Source: JAGVWJ01 sp964588555 (lineage in GTDB: Archaea > Micrarchaeota > Micrarchaeia > Anstonellales > Bilamarchaeaceae). From it: a stretch of 64,000 nucleotides of DNA. Location: contig CAZPPT010000002.1 of assembly GCA_964588555.1 (NCBI GenBank), positions 1 through 64,000 of the forward strand, in the 5' to 3' direction. This document shows positions 24,658 to 33,410 of the stretch, in pieces (the first letter of the stretch is position 1; each line of letters starts with the position of its first letter). The translations under genes were made by a program, and so were the position numbers. The notes under the pieces are model-generated. The model was given only the letters and a program-made list of their open reading frames with translations, made no database searches and was not told the DNA's origin.

Positions 24658-25299
24658 CTATTCCCGATCTGCAATAAGTGGCAGTACTTCGGTAATGGGA
24701 TCATAGGAACGTAGGAGGGTAAGCGCACGTTGGTATGATGAATTGGGTTGATTTGACCCTCCCATAAGCTGCTGCGGATTATCTGCTATCCCTAACTCGG
24801 CAAGCGTTTGAAGTGCTTCGGTGAGCACCGTAGGCATACTGTCAGCGTAACCGATGGTAAGCGTAAGCGCATTATGGACTCGTAATAGATCAGTGCCTGC
24901 TTCTTTAAAAATTGGTTTTGGAACCATATGTATATTAAAAGGGGGAGTTGGCCCGATATCTTTTTGTGAAAATGCCTGCTGTAAAAGAAAATAAAGGGCG
25001 GCATAAAATGGAAAATGCCGGTCCGTCTGAATAAGGTGGATGACGGCTTCTAATGTAGGCTTCTCATCGTACGGCTTGTGCTCTAAAGAAAAACCGCGTA
25101 GTCGGTTTTGATCAATAATTACAAAACTAAATGCGCGATGGGAAACCCGTACGGGACTGCCGTTTTTTATAATACATGAATCGGCAAAATAGCCCCTTTG
25201 TTCACGAGAGGCTTTTTGTGCAGCCCTCTTAAACGTTTCAAACTGGTCTCTTGAAACAACACACGTCCTACCTGTCGAACTGATTCGAAAAGCGCCCAT
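24658..25299 (-). CDS. Hypothetical protein
   Basis: This 213-residue soluble protein is not recognised. It begins with a beta-rich segment (MGAFRISSTGRTCVVSRDQF) followed by a helix with KRAAQKASREQRGYFADS, a central hydrophobic helix (FYAALYFLLQQAF) and a helical C-terminal third (VLTEALQTLAELGIADNP). No signal peptide or metal motif. It lies between Pth2 and a tandem Lrp regulator, same strand as both, 37 bases after the regulator stop. Confidence 0.5.
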   Translation of the reverse strand: MGAFRISSTGRTCVVSRDQFETFKRAAQKASREQRGYFADSCIIKNGSPVRVSHRAFSFVIIDQNRLRGFSLEHKPYDEKPTLEAVIHLIQTDRHFPFYAALYFLLQQAFSQKDIGPTPPFNIHMVPKPIFKEAGTDLLRVHNALTLTIGYADSMPTVLTEALQTLAELGIADNPQQLMGGSNQPNSSYQRALTLLRSYDPITEVLPLIADRE

Positions 25300-25336
25300 A
25301 CGATTAGATATGTGTACAAATATTTAAAAATGTGGC

Positions 25337-26302
25337 TTAAAGCACAGGAATGTAATTCGTCTTGTAATTTCGAATCCGTTCATAGTAATGGTAATCCCTG
25401 ATTTCAGGAAAGCGTGAGCGAAAGTCATTCATAATTGAGATAAAGTGCTCGAAATTACGCGCTTCGATGTCAAATTCGAGGTCGCTTGATAAAAGCGAGT
25501 TTTCGGTATAGATGACATTTGGATGCGAAACGACTTGATTGCGGATAGACCCTATTCGCTTGTAATCGCTAAGCCACAGATCGATCTTGTAATACCGATA
25601 GCCGAGCTTTTCAAGATCAAAAATAGGGCGAAAGCCAGCAATAATACGCTTCTTAATCAGATTCTTAAGATGAGTGCGTACGGTGATGATGCTGTACTTG
25701 GTATGTTTTGCAAGCTCAACTAAAGTTGCACGGCCGTGTGATGACAAATAGGTAAGAATTGAATAGTCAATTGAATCAAGAGGTTCTTTTTTAGTTTGAG
25801 ATAAGCCAACAAAAATGGACTTCTCACTTGCTATAGGCAAGATATACGGGCGGGTAAACTCTTCGTACCTGGTAAGAAGCGACACCTGGTACGAGGCAAA
25901 ATAGGTACCAAAAAGAGAGCGAAATTCATGCCAGAACTCCTCAAACTGAGATACGTCCTCTGTCCAGATACCCAGTGCAATGTTATACTGTCCACTGACT
26001 TGATAAAAGATGGCAATCTGTTTGGCAGATTTAAGAAAATCAATGAGTTCTACCTCTTTTTTTGGGGTAATGTTTTGTAAGCGAATATAGAGACGATAAA
26101 TGGTAAATCCCATTTTGGAAAAATCTATGACGGTGTAGTAGCCTTTCAGTATTCCATTTTTCTGCAAGCTAAGGATCCGGTACTTTACCGTCTCCTTTGT
26201 AATCCGCGTTTTCCTTGCAATGTCTGAATAGGGTGCACGCGCATTTTTATCAAGCTCATGCAGTATTTTCCTATCTGTTAAATCTAGATTTTCCAATGCC
26301 AT
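25337..26302 (-). CDS. Tandem (duplicated) Lrp/AsnC-type regulator
   Basis: The 321 residues comprise two successive Lrp-like halves. Each half has an AsnC-type wHTH (LDLTDRKILHELDKNARAPY near residue 6; LDSIDYSILTYLSSHGRATL near residue 174) followed by a RAM-like alpha/beta domain (YNIALGIWTEDVSQFEEF; LEFDIEARNFEHFISIM). Fused double Lrp proteins of about 320 residues occur in several archaeal lineages. A paralogue of the same length lies at 50195. It is divergent from the editing-domain/methyltransferase fusion across a very A/T-rich 94-base region with TACAAAAA...TTTTTTGTA symmetry, a likely operator. The regulated metabolite is unknown. Confidence 0.85.
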   Translation of the reverse strand: MALENLDLTDRKILHELDKNARAPYSDIARKTRITKETVKYRILSLQKNGILKGYYTVIDFSKMGFTIYRLYIRLQNITPKKEVELIDFLKSAKQIAIFYQVSGQYNIALGIWTEDVSQFEEFWHEFRSLFGTYFASYQVSLLTRYEEFTRPYILPIASEKSIFVGLSQTKKEPLDSIDYSILTYLSSHGRATLVELAKHTKYSIITVRTHLKNLIKKRIIAGFRPIFDLEKLGYRYYKIDLWLSDYKRIGSIRNQVVSHPNVIYTENSLLSSDLEFDIEARNFEHFISIMNDFRSRFPEIRDYHYYERIRNYKTNYIPVL

Positions 26303-26396
26303 ACTGCTAAATATTATACAAAAACATTAAAAAATATATTTTTTTGTAAATTTTATTTAAAAAATTATAAATATACGATAAAACATATAGAAACAT

Positions 26397-27392
26397 ATGA
26401 AAACACTAATTTGGCATACTACGAGCCTCCGGACAGAAGCGGGATGGAAAAAACAGGATAAGAGGAGGATGGTGAGAAGATACCCCGCACTAACGGAAAC
26501 TCGCGTAAAAAAGACACGCGCGGATAACTCCATAACAGTATTTGTAACTATTGAGAAAACAGACCGCTTTGTTGATTTGTCCGCAGTTGCAAAATCAATT
26601 AGCGAAGCGGGCAAAAGAATAGGTGTGCAAAGTGTGGTACTTATCGGATTTGGACATCTGTCAAGTGAGCTTGCACCGCTTCGTGAAGCAACAGAAATAA
26701 TAGGGAATCTTGCGGCAGAACTGGCAAAAACAAATGTGGTAACCATAATTGATGGCGGATACGATAAATCACTTATTATGGAGGTGCCGCGCCACCATTA
26801 TAATTGTGCATATAGGCAATTCAGGGCCGACCTAACCGTTGGGCAATTGTTTGACGTATACGGTGAAGAATACCTAAGGCATATGGCAGGAGTACATCGT
26901 GAAGCGCTTAACCGGCTGGTAAAACGGCTTGGGGTTACCGGAAGAACTGCCGATATCGGATGCGCGGACAGTAGCCTTGGCTTTGATATGGGAGTTGATA
27001 TCTCAGATAAGATGATCGAACGAGCGAAAGCTGCCGGTAAAAACGTAATGAAGGCAGACGCGCGCATGCTTCCGTTTAGTGATCGTGAATTCGATAACGC
27101 ATTGTGCGCGAACCTTGTTAATTATTTGAATGACGCGGACTTGCGGGTTGCACTACGCGAGTGGGCACGAATTGCAAGAAGGATCATCATCGTAAACGAA
27201 TGGCCGTTTGTACATGGAAATACAATGGAACTCGAAGGGTTTTTTAGGGAATTGCAACGCCTTGTGATCCCGCGAAGCCCGCGAGATATTATCGGGATTG
27301 CACAAGAAACGGGATTAGAGAGAATGCAGGAGATACAGGAGCCGATTGACACGATGCACGACTTGTATGCGATTACATTGGAAAAGAAATAA
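26397..27392 (+). CDS. Fusion of archaeal ThrRS editing-like domain with a class I SAM methyltransferase
   Basis: Residues 1 to about 143 resemble the N-terminal editing domain of archaeal threonyl-tRNA synthetase (D-aminoacyl deacylase fold): a KTLIWHTTSLRTE opening, ITVFVTIEKTDRFVDLSAVA, GFGHLSSELAP with His87, and GGYDKS with Lys124. These parallel PFAHLSSELA and GYYK of Pyrococcus. The Glu-bearing LAELS end is not conserved. Residues about 170-330 are a Rossmann methyltransferase: ADIGCADSSLG, GVDISDKMIERA, KADARMLPFSDREFDNALCANLVNY. The combination is not one I know. Substrate could be a mischarged tRNA, a tRNA, or a small molecule. It diverges from a tandem Lrp regulator and is followed by a membrane gene. 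Confidence 0.75.
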   Translation: MKTLIWHTTSLRTEAGWKKQDKRRMVRRYPALTETRVKKTRADNSITVFVTIEKTDRFVDLSAVAKSISEAGKRIGVQSVVLIGFGHLSSELAPLREATEIIGNLAAELAKTNVVTIIDGGYDKSLIMEVPRHHYNCAYRQFRADLTVGQLFDVYGEEYLRHMAGVHREALNRLVKRLGVTGRTADIGCADSSLGFDMGVDISDKMIERAKAAGKNVMKADARMLPFSDREFDNALCANLVNYLNDADLRVALREWARIARRIIIVNEWPFVHGNTMELEGFFRELQRLVIPRSPRDIIGIAQETGLERMQEIQEPIDTMHDLYAITLEKK

Positions 27393-27408
27393 AATACTAG
27401 AAAAAGGC

Positions 27409-27888
27409 TTGAGAAAACAAAAAGCATTTGCCTATTTTCAAGAGAAAAAGGAGTGGGTAAAACTCAATACATCCTACCTTGCCGCAACGGCCACAAATTT
27501 TGGCGTTGGTATGGGCAGTGCATACGTCGCACAAAAAGCAGGCGTAAGCAAAGAATCGGCAGTAAGCTGGATTGCAGCACTTTCTGGATTTATTGGAGGC
27601 GTTTGTGCACTTATCGGAACATGGTATTTCCTGCCTATTGATAAATATCAAAAAAATATTCAGAAGATTAAAGCTGATTCAGTTACTTTATTAAAGAATA
27701 TCGCAAAGGCACAAATTGGAACATTTGCAATAACGATACCTGGCTCATTGATTTTAACTAAGTATGAAATTCCAGCACCGATTATTATCGCACTGCAGCA
27801 AATGGCCGATAAAGTCCTTTTCTTAATACAGTTCAACTTATTTTCCATAAAGTACATGCAAGAAAAGACCAAAAAAGATGAAACCTAA
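27409..27888 (+). CDS. Small membrane protein downstream of the editing/methyltransferase fusion
   Basis: About 159 residues with three to four hydrophobic segments (YLAATATNFGVGMGSAYVA, WIAALSGFIGGVCALIGTW, AQIGTFAITIPGSLIL and a C-terminal one) and a basic first 25 residues. No family recognised. The start is uncertain: the only good candidate is a TTG at 27409 preceded by AAAAAGG; no ATG exists near the 5' end. It begins 17 bases after the fusion gene, so it is probably co-transcribed. Confidence 0.5.
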   Translation: MRKQKAFAYFQEKKEWVKLNTSYLAATATNFGVGMGSAYVAQKAGVSKESAVSWIAALSGFIGGVCALIGTWYFLPIDKYQKNIQKIKADSVTLLKNIAKAQIGTFAITIPGSLILTKYEIPAPIIIALQQMADKVLFLIQFNLFSIKYMQEKTKKDET

Positions 27889-27929
27889 ATATCGGTTCCA
27901 TTTAAATTCTTTGCTTGGTAGCTATCAGC

Positions 27930-28919
27930 ATGAAAACCATAACGACCATTCTTATAATAGGTATGATAGCACTTCTCTTTGGATGTACGGGCGCAAGCAA
28001 GGCGCAGGTGTATGAAAACCTTGCAAAGAACCAGCCTGAGATACAGCAGTTCTTGGAACAGTATCCGAATGCAACAATCCGAGTCGTATATCTTGACGAA
28101 AACGCGTTTGCTGCCGAGCGCGAGAGTTTTGAGAGTGAGTGCGACCGGGCATTTGAGCTAAAGCCATACTACAAGGTAGTGATGAATTCAAGCGAGGTTG
28201 ATGCAGTAACGCTTATTGAGGAGGACAGTGAGCGAGTGGTATGTGCACTTGTACAAAACAAGGGAATGGTGGGGCAGCAAGAAGAGGTGATTCCGCCACT
28301 TCCGGAAGAGGACACGATCCCGCCGTTCCCAGAGGAAGAGACCGCTGATGTTCAAGCAGAACGAAATACCAATATCGATTTACTTATGGATGACGACCCA
28401 AAACTGGGAAGCGATGATGCTCCCATTGTTATGGTTGAGTTTTCAGACTTCCAGTGTCCGTTCTGTAAGCGATACTATGAAGATTCATATAAACAGTTAA
28501 AGAGCGAGTATGTCGATACGGGAAAAGTGCAGTTAGTATTTCGCGATTTTCCCCTTACCATACACGAAAATGCCAAAAGTGCGGCAATTGCAGCAGAATG
28601 CGCACAAGAACAAGGAAAGTGGGAAACAATGCACGACATGCTCTTTGAGAAACAGGAAAACTGGGCAGGGGGAAATGGGCGAGAGCTCTTCATAAGCTAT
28701 GCAAAGAATATGGGCCTTGATGTTTCGCGCTTTGAAACCTGTTATGGTAGAGAAGACATAGTAGAAGAAATAAGGGCGGATTTTGATGCCGGATTAACGG
28801 CAGGCGTTGCAGGAACCCCAACTTTCTTTATTGGAAAACGTGGGGAAAGGGCCCACATGATCACGGGCGCGCAACCGTATAGCCAATTTAAGGAAGCAAT
28901 AGAAGAACTTGGGCAGTGA
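27930..28919 (+). CDS. DsbA-family lipoprotein thiol oxidoreductase
   Basis: The 330-residue protein has a lipoprotein signal ending LLFGC with Cys19, a 130-residue Pro/Glu-rich N-terminal region, then a DsbA domain with FQCPFCKRY (Cys176, Cys179) and cis-Pro AGTPTFF near residue 297. CPFC is a classical oxidase-type active site. It should be anchored on the outer face of the membrane and catalyse disulfide formation or isomerisation in exported proteins. The ATG at 27930 gives a clean signal; an upstream TTG does not. The stretch at 27884-27897 is identical over 14 bases to part of the GGTTTCA array region of the other thioredoxin-fold operon. Confidence 0.88.
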   Translation: MKTITTILIIGMIALLFGCTGASKAQVYENLAKNQPEIQQFLEQYPNATIRVVYLDENAFAAERESFESECDRAFELKPYYKVVMNSSEVDAVTLIEEDSERVVCALVQNKGMVGQQEEVIPPLPEEDTIPPFPEEETADVQAERNTNIDLLMDDDPKLGSDDAPIVMVEFSDFQCPFCKRYYEDSYKQLKSEYVDTGKVQLVFRDFPLTIHENAKSAAIAAECAQEQGKWETMHDMLFEKQENWAGGNGRELFISYAKNMGLDVSRFETCYGREDIVEEIRADFDAGLTAGVAGTPTFFIGKRGERAHMITGAQPYSQFKEAIEELGQ

Positions 28920-29050
28920 TTTTTGGTTGTAAGCGGGTAAGTGGCTAATCGGCATACCCTTAACAACCTTTCTTTTTATTATGTTACTATCGCGCAATTT
29001 CAGCAGGTACCACTTTTTATACTGCCTGCTGCGCATGGGGTTTGAGCGCT

Positions 29051-30226
29051 ATGATAAAACTAGAATTAGATAGAAGGACTAAGGAAATTTTTGTAAAGGA
29101 ACCAAGCGACGTTACGAGTTTAAGCAACGGTTTCTATGGCGAAATGCAGCGGGGGATCATTTCACTGACTCCTGAAGAAGCCCTCTACGTCATGGACATA
29201 CGAAACGGCAAGGCATTTGACGAGGCAGGGAACACGCATACGTTCAACGACCTAGCCTCATTGTTTCTTGAAAAACCAAAATTGCTTGCACGATACCTTA
29301 CCTATAAGGACTGGCGCGACAAGGGGCTCATTTTACGATACGCCCAGGAAGCGGCGCAAAATTATGGGAAGTACCATGCAAAAAAATACAAGAGCGAAAA
29401 ATTCAAGCTAGATGCATATTCGTTTACCGGCGTATTTTTTCCAGAAGACCTGATCACGGTAGTTGATGATGAAACCGTCGGCAAGGAACTTTACGAGCGG
29501 TACTGGATCGGGCAATTCGGGACATACAAGGCGGCACATCGCGGCAGGATATCAAAATTAGACATTTATGAAACGATTTATCTGGTAAAGCACGGCGGCC
29601 TCACGCTTAAGAACAGCAAGCTTGCGGATGTAACCGCCGCGGCTGACGAACGGATCAAGTATTTTGATGACATGTACGAGGTGTACGAGGACTGGCGAAA
29701 GCGCGGCTATGTGGTGAAATCCGGCTTTAAGTTCGGCACCCACTTTCGGATTTATTTCCCCGGAGCCTCCCCGATCAAGGAAGGCGCGGAATGGATGCAC
29801 TCAAAACATGTGATCCATATCTTTTCTCGGCGTGCAAAAATGATTATTAGCGAGTGGGCACGGGCAATCCGCGTTGCGCACTCGGTCAAGAAGACGTTCA
29901 TCCTTGCAATCCCTGGTAAGAAAACTGAGATCAAGGTTGACCCAAAGAAACCGCGTCTTGACTTTCTTGCATACCACCGCAAGAAAGGGGGCATTGAAAC
30001 GCCAAAGGATGGGAAGCCTAAGTACCTCATGTATTCGCTTACTGAAGATGAATATATCGGTGGTGAGGAACTTGCAAAGGCGCTTGCCGAGTGTAAGCAT
30101 TTTGGGTTGGAAATGATCATGAGCATCAGTGACCGGGAATCAAGCGTGACGCACTATTTGATTAAGGCAATTAATTTGCCAGGAAGCGAGTATGAATATT
30201 TTGAGATCGAGTGGAGCCAACCGTGA
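29051..30226 (+). CDS. endA: tRNA-splicing endonuclease, three-unit (epsilon2-like) form
   Basis: The 391 residues are longer than the single-repeat (about 180) and double-repeat (about 300) archaeal EndA forms. Residues 1 to about 110 look like an N-terminal unit (IISLTPEEALYVMDIRNGK, YLTYKDWRDKGLILRY). Residues about 155-290 form a catalytic unit with KFGTHFRIYFPG (Tyr235), WMHSKHVIHIF (His250) and SVKKTFILAI (Lys at 280-281). Residues about 300-391 are a C-terminal structural unit (YLMYSLTEDEYIGGEELAKAL). This order matches the homodimeric three-unit enzyme known from ARMAN-type Micrarchaeota, which accepts relaxed bulge-helix-bulge introns. The intron-bearing tRNA at 44276 is a likely substrate. 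The ATG at 29051 was preferred to a TTG at 29042. Confidence 0.88.
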   Translation: MIKLELDRRTKEIFVKEPSDVTSLSNGFYGEMQRGIISLTPEEALYVMDIRNGKAFDEAGNTHTFNDLASLFLEKPKLLARYLTYKDWRDKGLILRYAQEAAQNYGKYHAKKYKSEKFKLDAYSFTGVFFPEDLITVVDDETVGKELYERYWIGQFGTYKAAHRGRISKLDIYETIYLVKHGGLTLKNSKLADVTAAADERIKYFDDMYEVYEDWRKRGYVVKSGFKFGTHFRIYFPGASPIKEGAEWMHSKHVIHIFSRRAKMIISEWARAIRVAHSVKKTFILAIPGKKTEIKVDPKKPRLDFLAYHRKKGGIETPKDGKPKYLMYSLTEDEYIGGEELAKALAECKHFGLEMIMSISDRESSVTHYLIKAINLPGSEYEYFEIEWSQP

Positions 30227-30367
30227 CTCCACAACCCTCGGAAATTAAGATTTCCTCGGTTGAATGGTCGCAACCATACTCGCTAAAAGAAATGCGTTTT
30301 ATTTATGCGTTTACCGGGGCGAACGATTAAACAAGGATTTTAGGACTGCAAAGGTACAAAGCAGGCA

Positions 30368-31504
30368 TTACACATATATTTTTTCCCACATTTCCTTTGC
30401 AAGTTTTCCCGTGTGCGTGTATTGTTCAACGTACTTCTCACGTTTCTCGCGCTGTGCACGGTGTTCTGAAAGAAATGAATTGAGCTTTCCGATAAGTATT
30501 TCCTTAAGCTCACCGGTAAGGAGCTTGCCGGACTGGTACTCATCATGCAATTTCCTTAATTTTGAATTGTCCTCCTCAAACAAGATACTAAGCCACTGGT
30601 AACTTACGTCAATGCTCGTGTCCCCGCCAAGGCGCTGATGATCCTCAATGGTTGCCTTTCCGCCGCTAAATGCGTATTTCTGGATTTTCTTTTTTACCGC
30701 CTTTTCATCATCCGTAAGCCAGATTGCAGTGTCGGCTTCTGAAGCGCTCATCTTGCCATCTGTTCCAGTAAGCGGCGGCATGAATTTGCTGTGGACTGCT
30801 GCGGTTTTGTAGTATCCCAAGCTTTCAGCAATGTCACGCTGGATGCGCCAGTACGGGTCCTGGTCGATTGCACAGGGAATAAGACAGCGCTTTTTCTCAA
30901 AGAAGGTGGGGATAGTCTGGTAAACTGGATAAAAGGTAAGGCCAAGGTTTGTATCGCCACTAAAGCCAAACGTTGCCTTTGCAGTTGAGTAGGTTATTTT
31001 TTTTGCAACTTTTACCATGAGCGGGTACACGTTCCGTACGTACTCCGAATCCTTGAAAATAAATGTCTTGTTAGGGTTAAAACCAACTGCTGCAATGTCA
31101 AGAATATTCTCATCGGCGTATTTCTGGATATCCTCCCATTTGGCATTCTTCACCCAGTATTTTTCATCATCAGTTATTTCAATGTATACGTTGACGTCAA
31201 AGACATCCTGAAGCCATTTGGTAAATAAAAGGGGAATCAGGTGTCCTATATGCATCGGCCCGGAAGGCCCCCTCCCCGTATATAGGAAAAAACCTTTTTT
31301 TTCTTCGTAATCCTTAAGTACAAGATCCAAATCTCGGTGTGAAAAGAAGAACTGCCGCTTCCATAGGATGTGCGGGCTGCTCGAGATTTTTTTCATGCGC
31401 TCCCGAAGCGCATCATCGATCCGTTTTGTCCCAAATTGCTGTACTAACTTATCATAATCGACTTTCCCCGAGACTTCCCAGGGGGTGACAGTAAAATCAT
31501 CCAT
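30368..31504 (-). CDS. trpS: Tryptophanyl-tRNA synthetase, archaeal/eukaryal type
   Basis: About 378 residues: GRGPSGPMHIGHLIPL contains the HIGH-type signature, DGKMSASE the KMSKS-type loop, and CAIDQDPYWRIQRDIAESL and RQFFFSHRDLDLVL are characteristic of the archaeal/eukaryal TrpRS group. I placed the start at 31504 (MDDFTVTPWEVSGK), the usual N-terminus; the frame extends further but encodes an unlikely hydrophobic string across the promoter. It diverges from the inositol phosphate synthase gene. Confidence 0.96.
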   Translation of the reverse strand: MDDFTVTPWEVSGKVDYDKLVQQFGTKRIDDALRERMKKISSSPHILWKRQFFFSHRDLDLVLKDYEEKKGFFLYTGRGPSGPMHIGHLIPLLFTKWLQDVFDVNVYIEITDDEKYWVKNAKWEDIQKYADENILDIAAVGFNPNKTFIFKDSEYVRNVYPLMVKVAKKITYSTAKATFGFSGDTNLGLTFYPVYQTIPTFFEKKRCLIPCAIDQDPYWRIQRDIAESLGYYKTAAVHSKFMPPLTGTDGKMSASEADTAIWLTDDEKAVKKKIQKYAFSGGKATIEDHQRLGGDTSIDVSYQWLSILFEEDNSKLRKLHDEYQSGKLLTGELKEILIGKLNSFLSEHRAQREKREKYVEQYTHTGKLAKEMWEKIYV

Positions 31505-31629
31505 ATATACTATACGTATCCTGAATTTAAAAAGACATTGTAACGGGAAAAACAGAAGCCTTAAAATAAGTACTATATTGTAAATTATTATATATTTAAA
31601 GAATATTAAATAATCAACGAGGTTATAAT

Positions 31630-32733
31630 ATGACAAAAAAGATAAAATGCGCGGTTGTTGGGATTGGAAATTGTTTTGCAGGCCTTGTGCAGGGGATCGA
31701 ATACTACCGGCAAAATCCAAGTGAAAAGGTCATCGGCATCATGCATGACACAATTGGGGGATATTCAATCCATGACATAGAGTTCGTATGCGGCTTTGAT
31801 GTGGGGGAAAACAAGATTGGAAAAACGATCAATGAAGCGATTTATGAGTCACCAAACATGGTACATTGGATCCCAATGGAAAAAATGCCAAAAACAACTG
31901 CACGCGTGCATGAAAGCCCCGCGCTTGACGGGGTCGGCATATGGGTTGAGAATCGCGTGAATCCCATTAGAAGTGACAAAAGTATAGGGGAACTTACAGA
32001 CCGGATAAAAAAGGCGCTAAAAGAAACAGGGGCAGAAATTCTTGTCTCGTACCTTCCCGTAGGTTCAGAACAGGCAACGAAATTCTGGGCGCAGGTTTGT
32101 CTTGATACAGGCATTGCATTTGTCAACTGCATGCCATCCTTTATTGCATCGGACGAAACGTGGGCAAAGAAATTCAAGGAGAGGAACATACCTGTCATTG
32201 GAGACGACATCAAGGGCCAGGTAGGCGCAACAATTGTACACCGGACGCTTGCACGCTTATGCGATGAACGGGGGACAAGGATTGAGAAAACATACCAAAT
32301 TAACGTTGGTGGAAACTCGGATTTTCTGAACATGAAAGAACAGGAGAGGCTCGTGAGTAAGAAAATATCAAAGACGGAGAGTGTGCAGAGCCAATTGACA
32401 AACCGCCTGCCGGATGACCAAATTTATGTCGGACCATCCGATTTCATCCCATTTTTGGGAAACACGAAGCTCATGTTCATGCGCATTGAGGGAAAGATGT
32501 GGGCAAGCCAGCCATATAATATGGAAGTGCGCCTTGAAGTGGATGACAAGGCAAACTCAGCAGGCATAGTAATTGATGCCATCCGGCTTGCAAAAATAGC
32601 ATTGGATAGGAAATTAGGCGGTGCAATTATTCCGGCAAGTGCGTATTTGATGAAGCACCCGTTAAAACAGATGACTGACCCTGAGGCGCGCAATGCGCTT
32701 GAGGAGTTTGTTATGGGGAAAATTAATATCTAA
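31630..32733 (+). CDS. Myo-inositol-1-phosphate synthase
   Basis: The 367 residues begin with a Rossmann NAD site (AVVGIGNCFAGLVQGIEYY) and continue with the family motifs VENRVNPIRSDKSIGEL, VSYLPVGSEQATKFWA, FVNCMPSFIASD, IPVIGDDIKGQVGATIVHRTL and YQINVGGNSDFLNM. It converts glucose-6-phosphate to inositol-1-phosphate, the precursor of archaetidylinositol lipids. GAGGT precedes the ATG at 31630 and a strong A/T promoter lies behind it. The inositol monophosphatase-family gene at 43477 could provide the next step. Its 3' end overlaps the convergent PIN gene by 11 bases. Confidence 0.95.
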   Translation: MTKKIKCAVVGIGNCFAGLVQGIEYYRQNPSEKVIGIMHDTIGGYSIHDIEFVCGFDVGENKIGKTINEAIYESPNMVHWIPMEKMPKTTARVHESPALDGVGIWVENRVNPIRSDKSIGELTDRIKKALKETGAEILVSYLPVGSEQATKFWAQVCLDTGIAFVNCMPSFIASDETWAKKFKERNIPVIGDDIKGQVGATIVHRTLARLCDERGTRIEKTYQINVGGNSDFLNMKEQERLVSKKISKTESVQSQLTNRLPDDQIYVGPSDFIPFLGNTKLMFMRIEGKMWASQPYNMEVRLEVDDKANSAGIVIDAIRLAKIALDRKLGGAIIPASAYLMKHPLKQMTDPEARNALEEFVMGKINI

Positions 32734-33409
32734 TCTTGTCCACAAAAGTCTTAATCTCATCAAAGCGGATCGCACAACCGGAAAACTTGACCTTATAAAG
32801 CGCGGCCTCAAGGAGATCGATCTTACTACTTTCGTAGTGGTCAAAATAGCCGCTTTCATATGCAAGGATCACAAGCTCGCTTGACCTGATAATGTCCATT
32901 CCCTTGGTCAGGTTTGAAAATTCAAGGAGGTTCTCCCGATGCACCATGATATTGACCTTAAATTCGTCTTCAAGGTGCTCCTTGATCTTAAATGGCGCCT
33001 CAATAAGCATACGGGTCGTACGTTCATCAACAAGAAGCGTATTGAGGCTCAGGATGTGTGCAAGCGCAAGCATCTCGGCCTCACCGCCGTGTACAAGGCG
33101 CAACGGCTTTCCCTTTATGAAAAAAAGGTTGTTTGCAAGGTTAAGAATGCGCCGCGTCAGGTCCTTTGTGTCAGTCTCAACAGTAATGATGACATTGCGC
33201 TTGATTGAATGGTTTATTTTCAGTGCCGAGAGCGCATACTGCTTTAAGCCGCCTGAAAGGGGCCTTCTGACCCCCTCCTCTTCAACGGTCGGCGGGATAA
33301 GAAAGCGGAATTTATAACGATCGTGCAGATAAAACAGGACACCGTCAAAACACGAATCAGTAAGGGACACAAGACCGCTTGTATCGCATATAATGTCGGC
33401 AGTTTTCAT
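32723..33409 (-). CDS. PIN-domain-like protein
   Basis: The 228 residues have the acidic pattern of a PIN nuclease: DTSGLVSL near residue 9, a Glu in HGGEAEMLALA near 113 and an Asp in TLLVDERTTR near 128, followed by a C-terminal helical extension of about 80 residues not present in VapC toxins. It has no antitoxin neighbour; it follows by one base a helical protein gene on the same strand. A role in RNA processing is possible (inference). Confidence 0.72.
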   Translation of the reverse strand: MKTADIICDTSGLVSLTDSCFDGVLFYLHDRYKFRFLIPPTVEEEGVRRPLSGGLKQYALSALKINHSIKRNVIITVETDTKDLTRRILNLANNLFFIKGKPLRLVHGGEAEMLALAHILSLNTLLVDERTTRMLIEAPFKIKEHLEDEFKVNIMVHRENLLEFSNLTKGMDIIRSSELVILAYESGYFDHYESSKIDLLEAALYKVKFSGCAIRFDEIKTFVDKIRY

Positions 33410-33410
33410 A

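Noticed and set aside
30368..31720. 450-residue version of TrpRS starting at 31720
   Set aside because: The extra 72 residues would cross the divergent promoter and encode an improbable hydrophobic stretch; the family N-terminus begins at 31504.
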